Positions 1 to 8,095 of a stretch of DNA of 64,000 bases are shown in pieces (the stretch's first letter is position 1; each line of letters starts with the position of its first letter). The position numbers and the translations under genes were made by a program. A model generated the notes under the pieces. That model worked only from the letters and a program-made list of their open reading frames with translations, did not search any database and was not told where the DNA came from. The stretch comes from Nocardia terrae (GTDB lineage: Bacteria; Actinomycetota; Actinomycetes; Mycobacteriales; Mycobacteriaceae), in contig NZ_WRPP01000001.1 of NCBI RefSeq assembly GCF_009760405.1, forward strand, positions 1,550,001 to 1,614,000, read 5' to 3'.

Positions 1-102
1 TATTACGGAGTTCGCAACCGAGACGACGGGCTCCCGGACCCCGATGACATCATTGCTGCCGCGCATTACACAACCATGGTACGTATTCAGCTCACAAACT
101 GA
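1..102 (+). CDS. C-terminal end of an unidentified protein (5' part outside window)
   Basis: Frame 1 is open from the first base and stops at TGA 100-102, giving 33 residues (YYGVRNRDDGLPDPDDII...MVRIQLTN). The acidic, codon-biased reading fits the tail of a real gene entering from the left. It converges on the yggT gene and the two stop regions overlap by about 11 bp. The fragment is too short to assign a family; it could also be chance. Confidence 0.4.
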   Translation, partial: YYGVRNRDDGLPDPDDIIAAAHYTTMVRIQLTN

Positions 103-367
103 CCGCCACCTCCCGCAAGATCAACACAGCGATGAACACCACCGTGAATGCAAGATCAATCTGAATCCCCCCGACCCGAATCGGCTTGAGCACCCGCCGA
201 ACGGGCGCGATCACCGGCTCGGTCATCCGATGCACGATTTCCCGAGGCCGCCGAATCCCCTGCGGGTTATCGCTCAAGGTCATGATCCAATCCAGCACCA
301 GCCGAGCGATCAGCACCAACATGAACAAGGTCAGGACCAGCCCGATCAGGCTCCCGACAACCGACAT
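92..367 (-). CDS. YggT family membrane protein
   Basis: A 91-residue integral membrane protein of the YggT family, small proteins often encoded near cell-division or cell-envelope genes; the biochemical role is unclear. Two hydrophobic segments (about residues 5-27 and 70-88) flank a conserved cytoplasmic-type loop with the family's TEPVIAPVRRVLKPIR stretch. I chose ATG at 367 because AAGGAG lies 8 bases upstream and translation then begins at the first membrane helix; upstream in-frame starts would add a non-family extension of 23 residues. It converges on the gene fragment at the left edge. Confidence 0.85.
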   Translation of the reverse strand: MSVVGSLIGLVLTLFMLVLIARLVLDWIMTLSDNPQGIRRPREIVHRMTEPVIAPVRRVLKPIRVGGIQIDLAFTVVFIAVLILREVAVSL

Positions 368-539
368 GGCGAACTCCTTCGCAATAGCCGCCCTTACGCT
401 GATCAACGCTGCGCGAGCGCCGAAAGTGCCCCTCATCGTCGACCATGATCGCCATGTTCCACAGCGGGCTCGCCGAAGCCGTGCGAGAATCTGGGCTGCT
501 GTTTGCCAGGCTCACCCCGAGATCGCACAAGGAGTCGAA

Positions 540-794
540 GTGAGCAAGAAGTATTGGGTCGGCCTACCCGTGGCCGTTTTCGCGATGGCCCCGGTCGTGG
601 GTGCTGTCGCCGCCGCTCCGGCCGAGGCCGCCGTCTCGACCTACACCTGCAACGCGCAGACCTGGGAGGGTGAGACCCTGCCGACCCTCACCATCGAGGC
701 GAAGTGGTCGAAGCGTCAGGCCATGGGTGAAGCACAGACCACCTGGCGTGGAGTCGCCAAGTACTCCACCATCGACTGCAAGTTGAACGGCTGA
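540..794 (+). CDS. small exported protein of unknown function
   Basis: An 84-residue protein starting at GTG 540, with AAGGAG at about 529-534 as ribosome site. Residues 1-30 form a typical Sec signal peptide: positive VSKKYW start, hydrophobic core, and an APAEA/A cleavage region. The mature part is about 54 residues with two cysteines (TYTC and IDCKLN) near its ends, which suggests one disulfide in the envelope or outside the cell. I do not recognise a family. Longer upstream starts would bury the signal peptide and are unlikely. Confidence 0.7.
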   Translation: MSKKYWVGLPVAVFAMAPVVGAVAAAPAEAAVSTYTCNAQTWEGETLPTLTIEAKWSKRQAMGEAQTTWRGVAKYSTIDCKLNG

Positions 795-818
795 TTCCGA
801 TCCGGTCGCGCCGCGCGA

Positions 819-1856
819 TCAGATGGCGCGGCGGTGGTTCAGATAGGCGAATGAGGCGAGGCCCAGGGGGATCTGGCACCAGAAGGTGAGTAGCCGGAAA
901 CCCAGGGCCGCGCCGACCGCCACCCCGGCGGTCAGGCCCGCTACGGCGGTGAGGCCGGCGGCGATGGTGATCTCCTTGGTCGCCATGCCATTGGGGGAAG
1001 GCAGCAGGGGCGCCAGCGCCACTGTCACCAGCTCGACCACGAAGGTGTCGGGCAGGCTGAGATTCGCGCCGACCGCGTGCAATACCGCCCACAGGGCGAC
1101 CACCATGAGCAGCGGCTGCAGCAGCGCGCAGATCCACAACGCGGCCGCGCGGCGGGGATGGACCGCGGTCGCCGCCACGGACTTCCAGGCCGTCTTCGCA
1201 TCCGAACGAGCCTCGCGCATGCGGGTCGGGAGGTGACGCCAACCGCCCCGGGCTTGGAGCCGGCCGCGCAGGGCTACGCCGATCGCGACTACGAGGGCGA
1301 CGGTGGCGATCACGGCGATGAACATGATTCCCGCTGTGCGCCATGGATTCTCGCCGACCAGGTGATGCCACCAGCCCGCGGCGCGGGCCCCCAGATCGTG
1401 CCAGGGCGGCTGTGCGCCGTTGCGGCTCATCAGGCTCGGGGCCGCCAGGACGGCGATCACCACCAGGGGCACCCGCACCATCAGTGCGGCGAATCCCATC
1501 AGCGCCATCGAGGCGAGGGCGCCGGGATGGCTGAGTCCGGTCCGGCGCAGGAAGCGCAGGCGCAGCAGCAGCGATGCGGCGGGGACCAGGCCGATGGCGG
1601 GCACCGCGAGCTGCAGCGCGAACAACTGCCGGGCCGACGTGTCCGCCGGTATCGAACCCCGCAGCATGAAAACCGAGGTGGGCCAGAGCGCGAGAGTCGC
1701 CAGCGCGGCCACCAGCAGCCAGCGCGGATCGGCTCCCATGAGGGCGTGGACTCCGGTCAGCACCGCGTCCCGCTGCCAGATCGCCGCGGCGGCCACCAGA
1801 GCGGTGCACGCGACGGTGGGTAGTGCCTTTCTCGCAGCTGCGGGAACGGCCGCCAT
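819..1856 (-). CDS. UPF0104 / lysylphosphatidylglycerol synthase-type transmembrane protein
   Basis: A 345-residue polytopic membrane protein with about eight hydrophobic segments. The pattern matches the flippase-like transmembrane domain shared with lysylphosphatidylglycerol synthases (UPF0104): a PAIGLVPAA stretch early on, and LLPSPNGMATKE near residue 300, the family's conserved pre-helix motif. There is no soluble aminoacyl-transfer domain, so it is probably not a lysyl-PG synthase itself and may move a lipid-linked substrate across the membrane. ATG 1856 is preceded by AAGGAGGG. The gene is divergent from desA, with no obvious functional partner. Confidence 0.75.
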   Translation of the reverse strand: MAAVPAAARKALPTVACTALVAAAAIWQRDAVLTGVHALMGADPRWLLVAALATLALWPTSVFMLRGSIPADTSARQLFALQLAVPAIGLVPAASLLLRLRFLRRTGLSHPGALASMALMGFAALMVRVPLVVIAVLAAPSLMSRNGAQPPWHDLGARAAGWWHHLVGENPWRTAGIMFIAVIATVALVVAIGVALRGRLQARGGWRHLPTRMREARSDAKTAWKSVAATAVHPRRAAALWICALLQPLLMVVALWAVLHAVGANLSLPDTFVVELVTVALAPLLPSPNGMATKEITIAAGLTAVAGLTAGVAVGAALGFRLLTFWCQIPLGLASFAYLNHRRAI

Positions 1857-2171
1857 CTGCCCTCCTTGGAACTCGCAGACGTTTTCCCCGGTGAATCGCG
1901 CACGCGCAGATCGACATTAACGCGATCGGAGACGTGCGCGCACGCGTTGCCCGAATAATCGTATGGGGGCTCGGCGTGCGAAAACGGGATTGCCGGGATC
2001 ATTGAACACGATTCGAAGATCGAAATCGAACGGTGCGCGGTTCAGCGGCCCGGCCGAACGGTCGTCTTGCAAGAGCTGCCCGGCAATTCATGGGATAACC
2101 AGGTAGGCTCGCGGGCGGAGATCGGCAGGGACAGGCCGAGATCGAGACAAGTCGTAGAGCAGGGACACGAC
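1857..2171. other. intergenic region between divergent UPF0104-type gene and desA
   Basis: These 315 bases should hold both divergent promoters. The right half (about 1990-2030) is less GC-rich and carries repeated TCGAA-type words, but they do not form a proper SOS box. I see no convincing coding frame, strong hairpin or RNA gene here. Confidence 0.5.
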
Positions 2172-3122
2172 ATGGCGAAATCCATGACTCCGAAAGCACT
2201 GCTGGCCGAGCTCGAACCAGTGGCGGAAGCGAATCTGAACCGGCATCTATCGCTGGCGAAGGAGTGGCACCCCCACGACTACGTGCCCTGGGATGAGGGC
2301 CGCAATTTCGCGGTCATGGGCGGAACCGACTGGGAGCCGGGACAATCCAGGCTCGGTGAGGTGGCGCGCGCCGCCATGATCACCAACCTGCTCACCGAGG
2401 ACAACCTGCCCTCCTATCACCGCCTCATCTCCGACGCGTTCTCCCGCGACGGCGCCTGGCGCAACTGGGTGGACCGCTGGACCGCCGAGGAGAACCGGCA
2501 CGGCATCGTCCTGCGCGACTATCTCGTCGTCACCCGCGGCGTCGACCCCGTCGCCCTCGAACAGGCCCGCATGGCGTGTATGTCCCTGGGGGTCGACGAC
2601 CCGACCGGCACCGGCGACCACGCCGTGCTGCACGGCGTCGCGTACGTGACCTTCCAGGAACTGGCCACCCGGGTCTCGCACCGCAATACCGGCAAGGCTT
2701 GCGGTGATCCCATCGCCGATCGCATGCTCACCCGCATCGCCGCGGACGAGAACCTGCACATGGTCTTCTACCGCAATATCTGCGGCGCCACCCTGGACCT
2801 GGTCCCGGACGACGCGCTGGAAGCCATCACCGCGGTGATCGAGAACTTCCGCATGCCCGGGGCGGGGATGCCGGACTTCCGGCGCAACAGCGTGCTCATC
2901 GCGAAACACGGGATCTACGATCTGCGGCAGCACCTCGACGAGGTGATCCTGCCGGTGCTGCGGAAATGGAACATCTTCGAGCGCACCGACTTCACCGCTC
3001 GCGGCGAGCAGCTGCGTGAGCATCTGGCCGCGTTCCTCGAGAAGCTCGGCAAGGATGTCGTCCGGTTCGAGGAACAACGCGCCCGTGCGCTGGCTCGCGA
3101 CGCCGCCCGCGCGGGGCGCTGA
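2172..3122 (+). CDS. desA: acyl-ACP desaturase, DesA family
   Basis: A 316-residue soluble di-iron desaturase of the ferritin-like superfamily. It introduces a double bond into an acyl chain carried on acyl carrier protein, using oxygen and reduced ferredoxin. The paired iron motifs are visible as EENRHG (near residue 109) and DENLHM (near 195), and the N-terminal LEPVAEANLNRHLS...HPHDYVPWDEG block is nearly collinear with mycobacterial DesA1. ATG 2172 follows an AGAGCAGGGACACGAC leader; an in-frame start 105 bases upstream lacks family similarity. In mycobacteria DesA1 acts in mycolic acid synthesis, so a role in mycolate or unsaturated fatty acid synthesis is the natural inference. Confidence 0.92.
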   Translation: MAKSMTPKALLAELEPVAEANLNRHLSLAKEWHPHDYVPWDEGRNFAVMGGTDWEPGQSRLGEVARAAMITNLLTEDNLPSYHRLISDAFSRDGAWRNWVDRWTAEENRHGIVLRDYLVVTRGVDPVALEQARMACMSLGVDDPTGTGDHAVLHGVAYVTFQELATRVSHRNTGKACGDPIADRMLTRIAADENLHMVFYRNICGATLDLVPDDALEAITAVIENFRMPGAGMPDFRRNSVLIAKHGIYDLRQHLDEVILPVLRKWNIFERTDFTARGEQLREHLAAFLEKLGKDVVRFEEQRARALARDAARAGR

Positions 3123-3241
3123 CCGGAGGTACCGCGCCGAAATGTGAACAGCCACTGCGCTGTCCACATCCTGGACTTCTCGCCCTGCCGCTCGATCCCG
3201 CCCCGGTTAGGGTGTGGACCACATACGTCAGGGGGAAAGAC

Positions 3242-3550
3242 ATGACTGAAATGCTTCGCGCCGACATAGCGGCGCTGCGGATCATGGCCGCGGGCATCCG
3301 CAACGAGGCCGACGCCATCGCTTCGATCGATCCGGTGGCACATCTCGCCCAGGTGGCCCAAGCCATGCCCAACTCCGCCACCGGGGCGGCCGCGTCGACG
3401 CTCGCGGAACCGTTGTTGACCGCGTTGGGGCGGATGACCACTCAGCTGAATGCCCTGGCGGATACGACGGACCACGCCACTGCCACATACGAGGACGCCG
3501 AGCAGGCGTTGAAAACCCAACTCGACACGTACTTGCACACCACCTCCTGA
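3242..3550 (+). CDS. EspC-like type VII secretion target protein
   Basis: A 102-residue, almost entirely helical protein (MTEMLRADIAALRIMAAGIRNEADAI...) with the size and helix-turn-helix profile of the EspC/WXG100-like proteins exported by ESX (type VII) systems. There is no signal peptide and no cysteine. ATG 3242 has AGGGGGAAAG just upstream; an earlier in-frame start at 3212 lies before that ribosome site. It is followed, after a perfect 23-bp inverted repeat, by an alpha/beta hydrolase gene on the same strand, an arrangement common for ESX substrates and their co-secreted partners. No ESX machinery genes are in the window. Confidence 0.65.
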   Translation: MTEMLRADIAALRIMAAGIRNEADAIASIDPVAHLAQVAQAMPNSATGAAASTLAEPLLTALGRMTTQLNALADTTDHATATYEDAEQALKTQLDTYLHTTS

Positions 3551-3604
3551 AGCTGGCTTCCCGGCGTAGACGCCCGATTTGCCGGGTTCCCAGCCGCGCC
3601 CTTG

Positions 3605-3667
3605 CGTTGAGTGGCACACCAGCGAGGGGGAAACGGACAAAAGTCCTCGCTGGTGTGCCACTCAACG
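3605..3667. repeat. perfect 23-bp inverted repeat between the EspC-like gene and the hydrolase gene
   Basis: Arms at 3605-3627 and 3645-3667 are exact reverse complements (core GAGTGGCACACCAGCGAGG), separated by a 17-base loop. The right arm ends 19 bases before the hydrolase start codon at 3687. There is no T-tract, so it may be an actinobacterial-style terminator or attenuator, an RNA stem that limits hydrolase expression, or the remnant of a small mobile repeat. Confidence 0.85.
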
Positions 3668-3686
3668 GAGGGGAGGGGGTAGGTGG

Positions 3687-5354
3687 ATGCGGAGCGTGGC
3701 GCGGGTCGTCGGGTGGGATGCGGGGGTGGCCGGGGTGGCGGGTGTGGCTGTGGGGGAGGTTGATACGGCGTTCGGTGGGGCGATGGGCCGGGTTGGTCGA
3801 TTGGTTGGGGAGGCGATCGGTGGGTGGCAGGGGGCGGCGGGGACTGCCGGGGAACTACGAGCGCTGGAGTCGCAGTGGGAGGCTGAGCACGTCGGGGCGG
3901 CGCTGCTGGATATCGCCGAGGCGTTGACGGAGGTGGCGGCGCTCGAGCGGGTGTGTGGGCTGGTGCGGGAGATCGAGGGGCAAGCGGTGGTTGCCGGGTG
4001 CCGGGTCGCGGACGACGGGGTGGTCACGCCGCCGCGGTCGGAGACTGGGAACGCGGTGCTGGACTTGATCTTTCAGGGTGGGTTCGATGCGCGGGCGCGG
4101 GAGTTGGAGGCGCGGCTGGCGCCGTTGCTGGAGGTGGCGGACGAGACCGATGCGCGGGCGGGAGCGCGGTTGAGCGCTGTCGCGGGGGCGCTCGAGGCGA
4201 TGAACGCGGATCCGGGCGGCGGGAGGGTGAGTACGCGCGTCGCCGGGATCCTCGAGGGCACCACGATGTTGCCGGAGGATCCGAAAGCGCTGAACACGCT
4301 GTGGAATTCGCTCTCGCCGGCCGATCAGGACGCGCTGTTCGCGTTCGATCCGATGGTTGGCTCACGTGACGGAATCCCGGCCCTGGTTCGGGATCATTAC
4401 AACCGGATCGCGCTCGGGCGATTGCGGGACGCGGCCGTGGCCGACGGCAGGCGGTTGGACGCCGAGCACTCCGACTGGCAGCACGGCGAGAACGCGCCGG
4501 ACACCGCCGACGGATGGAATGCGGTCCGGCGGTGGAAGGCCGCACGGGAGGAGGTGCGGACGCGGATCGCCGGGTATGACGCGCTGGCGGAGCAGATCGG
4601 GGCGCCGGGGTCGGAGCGGCTGTTGTTGCTGGTCGATGATCGCGGCCACGGGGTGGTCGCGCTGAACAATCCGGATACGGCCGCCAATGTGGCGACCTTC
4701 GTGCCGGGCACGGGCTCACCACTGACCGATATCGGGGTGGGACTGCGGCGTTGCCGGGCGCTGCTCGGGGCGGCCGAGCGCGCGGATCCGGCGGCTCGGA
4801 CCTCGGTGATCGCCTGGTACGGGTACGACGCTCCGCCGGACCTGTGGGACGCCATGGGGGACAGCCGGGCTCGCGACGGCGCGGCCGCGCTGGACCGGTT
4901 CGAGTCCGGACTGCGGGCCACGCACGCGGGACCGCGGTCGTACAACACGGTGGTCGGGCACAGCTACGGGAGCACGCTGATCGGGGCGGCGGCGTCCGGA
5001 GCTAACTCGCTGGCGGCCGATGCGGTGGTGTTCGCGGGGAGTCCGGGGGTGGATGTCGACGATGTTTCGCAATTACGGCTCGAGGGTATTCCTGCGGGCC
5101 GCAACGGTGCACATGTGTTTGCCACCGCCGACCCCGCCGATCCGGTGCCCAGGGTCGGGCAGTTTTTACACGGGGTCGATCCGGTGGATCGCGAATTTCG
5201 CGCAACGGTTTTCACATCTTCGGAGGCCACTATCGACCTTCCGATCCTGCGCACCTTGCCCGTTGATGTGTTCGCGCACGGAAACTATTGGGAGCCTGGC
5301 AATCCAGGGCTCGCGACACAGGGGGAAATCATCGCGGGGCGCGCTCCGCGCTGA
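3687..5354 (+). CDS. alpha/beta hydrolase with helical N-terminus (DUF1023-type), candidate ESX substrate
   Basis: A 555-residue protein. Residues 1-200 are Ala/Gly/Glu-rich and helical and contain a WQG at 47-49, reminiscent of WXG-type domains. Residues about 300-545 are a DUF1023-type alpha/beta hydrolase with nucleophile GHSYGS (Ser426), an acid in ATADPADPVPR (Asp482 or Asp485) and His531 in AHGNYWEPG. ATG 3687 is chosen because the purine-rich GGAGGGGAGGGGGTAGG is directly upstream and no family-like residues precede it. The first 500 bases are unusually G-rich on the coding strand. Substrate unknown; co-export with the preceding EspC-like protein is inferred from gene order. Confidence 0.8.
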   Translation: MRSVARVVGWDAGVAGVAGVAVGEVDTAFGGAMGRVGRLVGEAIGGWQGAAGTAGELRALESQWEAEHVGAALLDIAEALTEVAALERVCGLVREIEGQAVVAGCRVADDGVVTPPRSETGNAVLDLIFQGGFDARARELEARLAPLLEVADETDARAGARLSAVAGALEAMNADPGGGRVSTRVAGILEGTTMLPEDPKALNTLWNSLSPADQDALFAFDPMVGSRDGIPALVRDHYNRIALGRLRDAAVADGRRLDAEHSDWQHGENAPDTADGWNAVRRWKAAREEVRTRIAGYDALAEQIGAPGSERLLLLVDDRGHGVVALNNPDTAANVATFVPGTGSPLTDIGVGLRRCRALLGAAERADPAARTSVIAWYGYDAPPDLWDAMGDSRARDGAAALDRFESGLRATHAGPRSYNTVVGHSYGSTLIGAAASGANSLAADAVVFAGSPGVDVDDVSQLRLEGIPAGRNGAHVFATADPADPVPRVGQFLHGVDPVDREFRATVFTSSEATIDLPILRTLPVDVFAHGNYWEPGNPGLATQGEIIAGRAPR

Positions 5355-5516
5355 CGCCGATCGAGCCATTCGTTGCGCGGTGATAGCCGTTACCGCTGGT
5401 TGCGGGTTTGTAGCGGGCATTGCCGAACCGGTACCCTGGACGGCCGACCAAACAGGTTTGAAACGGTCGGGTTCATGCTAGGGTTCCGTGAAGTTGGAGC
5501 GGGAAGTCGGAGATAA

Positions 5517-6365
5517 ATGCGCACTGAGAACATCAATAGGAAGTTCAAACTGCATGACGAGCGCAGGATTGCCGCCCAACTTCCAGAGCAACTTCTCGGT
5601 TTAGATGTCGTCGGTTTTGGGAAGTTAGAAGAGTTTCCGGGTGAGTTGCTGAACTCCTTCGGGGAATTCGCCAACGGTTCGGTGGCCCCGCGCACGCGCA
5701 TCTACCGGAACGCGCAGCCCAACCTCATCGACGCCTGGCTGCTCGAACTGCTGCGCGGCGCTCACATCGGTGATCGCTTCTACCTGCGCACCGGGCTCGA
5801 GTACTTCCCCTGGGCCGACTGCCGGGTCCTGGACCACCGCTGGCTGGAATCGCTGCGCCGGGTGATGGGCACCAACCAGGGATACATTGCGCACGACAAG
5901 AATTCGGCCGTCATGACCATCGGCACCCAGTACGAGGTGCTCGGTTTCGTCGCCGGTTCCGGATCGGCCGGCGAGGCCGAGGTCGCGCCCGCGCCCGTCG
6001 AAGAGGTTCCGACCCGCCGCATCGTCACCGCTCCCGCCGCATCGCCCGAGCCGCAGCCGTCCGCGGCGCTGAGCGGTGACCTGCGAGCCCGCCGGCTGGC
6101 CGCGCTCTCCGCCGACGGTCAGGCCGCTGCCGCGACCGCGACGCCGGGTGCGGCGCTGGCGTCCATGCCCGATCTCCCGGCGACCCCGTCGTCGGAAACC
6201 GCGTCGGCGCCGCAGGTGATCGATGCCGAACCCGCCCCTCCCGCGGAAGCCGAACCCGCCCCGGAGACCGCTCCCGCCGAACCGGCCGAGCAGTCCACGG
6301 CGCCCGCCGATGACGCGCCCACCCAGTATCTGACCAGAATCGTGGTGCCCACCGACGCCGACTGA
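5517..6365 (+). CDS. hypothetical protein with Pro/Ala/Glu-rich tail
   Basis: 282 residues, no family recognised. The first 150 residues look globular (LHDERRIAAQLPEQLLGLDVVGF..., RFYLRTGLEYFPWADCRVLDHRW); residues about 160-270 are a low-complexity tail of PAP/EAEPAPE repeats, ending in QYLTRIVVPTDAD. No signal peptide or membrane helix, so it is likely cytoplasmic. The upstream 160 bases hold a GGTCGG-type inverted repeat around 5436-5467 that could be a promoter element. The start has GGAAGTCGGAG as ribosome site. Confidence 0.65.
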   Translation: MRTENINRKFKLHDERRIAAQLPEQLLGLDVVGFGKLEEFPGELLNSFGEFANGSVAPRTRIYRNAQPNLIDAWLLELLRGAHIGDRFYLRTGLEYFPWADCRVLDHRWLESLRRVMGTNQGYIAHDKNSAVMTIGTQYEVLGFVAGSGSAGEAEVAPAPVEEVPTRRIVTAPAASPEPQPSAALSGDLRARRLAALSADGQAAAATATPGAALASMPDLPATPSSETASAPQVIDAEPAPPAEAEPAPETAPAEPAEQSTAPADDAPTQYLTRIVVPTDAD

Positions 6366-6472
6366 TCCGGCCGAACTCGCCGAATCGACCCGGGACGCGA
6401 CCGAACCATCGACGGTCGGCATACGTTGTACTGATACGCCGGGCTTTTCGCCGAGTTCGAAAGAGCCGATAC

Positions 6473-6937
6473 ATGTCGACAATCAATGGGCTGCCCGCCC
6501 ATGTCCTTTTGGTGCACGTGATCGTCGTGCTGATCCCGCTGACCGCGGGTCTGCTGATCCTGTGCGCACTCTGGCCCGCGGCGCGCGCCCGGCTGATCTG
6601 GCCGACGGCCGCGCTGGCGGCCGGAGTGACCGTGCTGACGCCGGTGACGGTGTTCGCGGGGGAGTGGTTCCAGAAGCAACTGGGATTCCCGCCCGTGGTC
6701 GACCAGCACGCACGGCTCGGGCATCAGATGCTGTACTTCGTTGCGCCGCTGCTCGTTTCGGCCGCGCTGCTGGTGTTCGCGCACATGCGTCAAGGGCGCG
6801 GGAAGCCGGCGGGCCGGGCCGTGGTGGCGGTGATCGCGCTGATCGCGATCGCGGCGGGCGGGGCGGCCGCGTGGCAGACCTATCGGGTCGGGGATTCAGG
6901 GGCGCACGCGGTGTGGAACGGCGTGCTCAACCACTGA
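6473..6937 (+). CDS. DUF2231 family membrane protein
   Basis: A 154-residue membrane protein with four hydrophobic segments. The opening NGLPAHVLLVHVIVVLIPL is the hallmark of the DUF2231 family, whose members carry conserved membrane histidines and are often suspected of binding haem or metal; the function is not established. Further histidines occur in DQHARLGHQ and in the C-terminal GAHAVWNG. It stands alone between the hypothetical gene and lexA, which reads the other way. Confidence 0.75.
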   Translation: MSTINGLPAHVLLVHVIVVLIPLTAGLLILCALWPAARARLIWPTAALAAGVTVLTPVTVFAGEWFQKQLGFPPVVDQHARLGHQMLYFVAPLLVSAALLVFAHMRQGRGKPAGRAVVAVIALIAIAAGGAAAWQTYRVGDSGAHAVWNGVLNH

Positions 6938-7039
6938 CCGACCATCGCGCACGACCGAGGGTCGTGCGCGGGGTACGACTGTCGTGACCCGGCGGCCGGT
7001 CTGCGGGGCGGTCACCGGGTCACGGCAGTGCGGGCACGG

Positions 7040-7852
7040 TCAGATCTTGCGAATGACCGTGACGACCTTGCCGAGGATCTGGGCGTCATTGCCCGGAATC
7101 GGCTCGAACAGGGGGTTGTGCGGCATCAGCCACACCTGGGAACCGGTGCGCTTGAACGTCTTCACGGTGGCCTCGCCGTCGATCATGGCGGCCACGATGT
7201 CCCCGTTGTCGGCCACGTTCTGCTGACGGACGACCACCCAGTCGCCGTCGCAGATGGCCGCGTCGATCATGGACTGGCCGACGACCTTCAGCAGGAACAG
7301 CGAGCCCTCGCCGACCAGTTCGCGCGGCAGCGGGAAGACGTCCTCCACCGCCTGCTCGGCCAGGATCGGGCCACCGGCGGCGATCCGGCCGAGGACCGGG
7401 ACGTAGGTCGGGATCGGGTGCTCGTCGGAGGACGCGATATCCGCGGCCCGCGCGCCGGAATCGACCGCACGCAGCTTGGATACGCCCGCGGTCGCGCGCA
7501 GCGCCGTCTCGTCCAGGCCCCGGACATCCACGGCGCGTGGACGATTGGGGTCGCGGCGTAGATAGCCCTTGCGCTCGAGCGCGCGGAGCTGGTGCGCCAC
7601 CGAGGAAGTCGAGGTGAGGCCGACGGCGTCGCCGATTTCGCGGATGCTGGGCGGGTAGCCGCGGTCGCTCACCGAGGTGCGGATGACCTCCAGCACCTTG
7701 CGCTGGCGCACGGTCAGATCCGCGCCGGTGCCGGACGGCTCGGCGGAGGAGTCTCCTGAGAGGTCTCCCGAAAGACCAAGGGGTCCGTTGTCACCTTCCG
7801 CGCCGCCGTGTTCGCTCACCGCCGCCGTCCTCCGTTCACTGCTGTCGCTCAC
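7040..7852 (-). CDS. lexA: SOS response repressor LexA
   Basis: 270 residues, longer than E. coli LexA because of a disordered Ser/Gly/Asp N-terminus (about 1-44). A winged HTH follows (about 45-110: [13 protein letters not shown]...YPPSIREIG...). The autoproteolysis half shows the scissile Ala159-Gly160 bond (RIAAGG), catalytic Ser194 (VGQSM) and Lys231 (ATVKTF). LexA represses DNA-damage genes and cleaves itself when RecA is activated. Two SOS-box sequences lie in the divergent intergenic region, so the gene is probably autoregulated. The true start could be a later codon within the disordered region. Confidence 0.95.
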   Translation of the reverse strand: MSDSSERRTAAVSEHGGAEGDNGPLGLSGDLSGDSSAEPSGTGADLTVRQRKVLEVIRTSVSDRGYPPSIREIGDAVGLTSTSSVAHQLRALERKGYLRRDPNRPRAVDVRGLDETALRATAGVSKLRAVDSGARAADIASSDEHPIPTYVPVLGRIAAGGPILAEQAVEDVFPLPRELVGEGSLFLLKVVGQSMIDAAICDGDWVVVRQQNVADNGDIVAAMIDGEATVKTFKRTGSQVWLMPHNPLFEPIPGNDAQILGKVVTVIRKI

Positions 7853-7951
7853 CGGAATTCGTTCCCGGAGCCGCTCGCGCCCCTCGATGTTCGAGGATTT
7901 CGGGCGTCCGGGTAACTCGTGTCTCGACTGTAGTCCGTGTGACGCGAGTGA

Positions 7952-7967
7952 TCAAACATCTGTTCGA
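7952..7967. promoter_or_regulatory. SOS box (LexA operator) 1
   Basis: TCAAACATCTGTTCGA matches the actinobacterial SOS consensus TCGAAC-N4-GTTCGA at 11 of 12 fixed positions. It is about 100 bases upstream of the lexA start and points to autoregulation. Confidence 0.75.
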
Positions 7968-8015
7968 CGCGAGTCGTGGAAATCAGTGACATTGTCGGTG
8001 GGCCGTGGTAGAAAT

Positions 8016-8029
8016 TCGAACATCAGTTC
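8016..8029. promoter_or_regulatory. SOS box (LexA operator) 2
   Basis: TCGAACATCAGTTC has the full left half-site and the GTTC core of the right half-site; the last two bases are TT instead of GA. It lies 67 bases before the start of the divergent small membrane protein gene and probably controls it. Confidence 0.65.
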
Positions 8030-8095
8030 TTCGAACACATGATCGAGTCAGTTGTCCAGCATCATTCGGTCCGCCCTAACTTGGAGGTTTCTTCG

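Noticed and set aside
2067..2171. Upstream start giving a 35-residue extension of DesA
   Set aside because: The extra residues have no match to the family N-terminus and ATG 2172 gives the expected protein.
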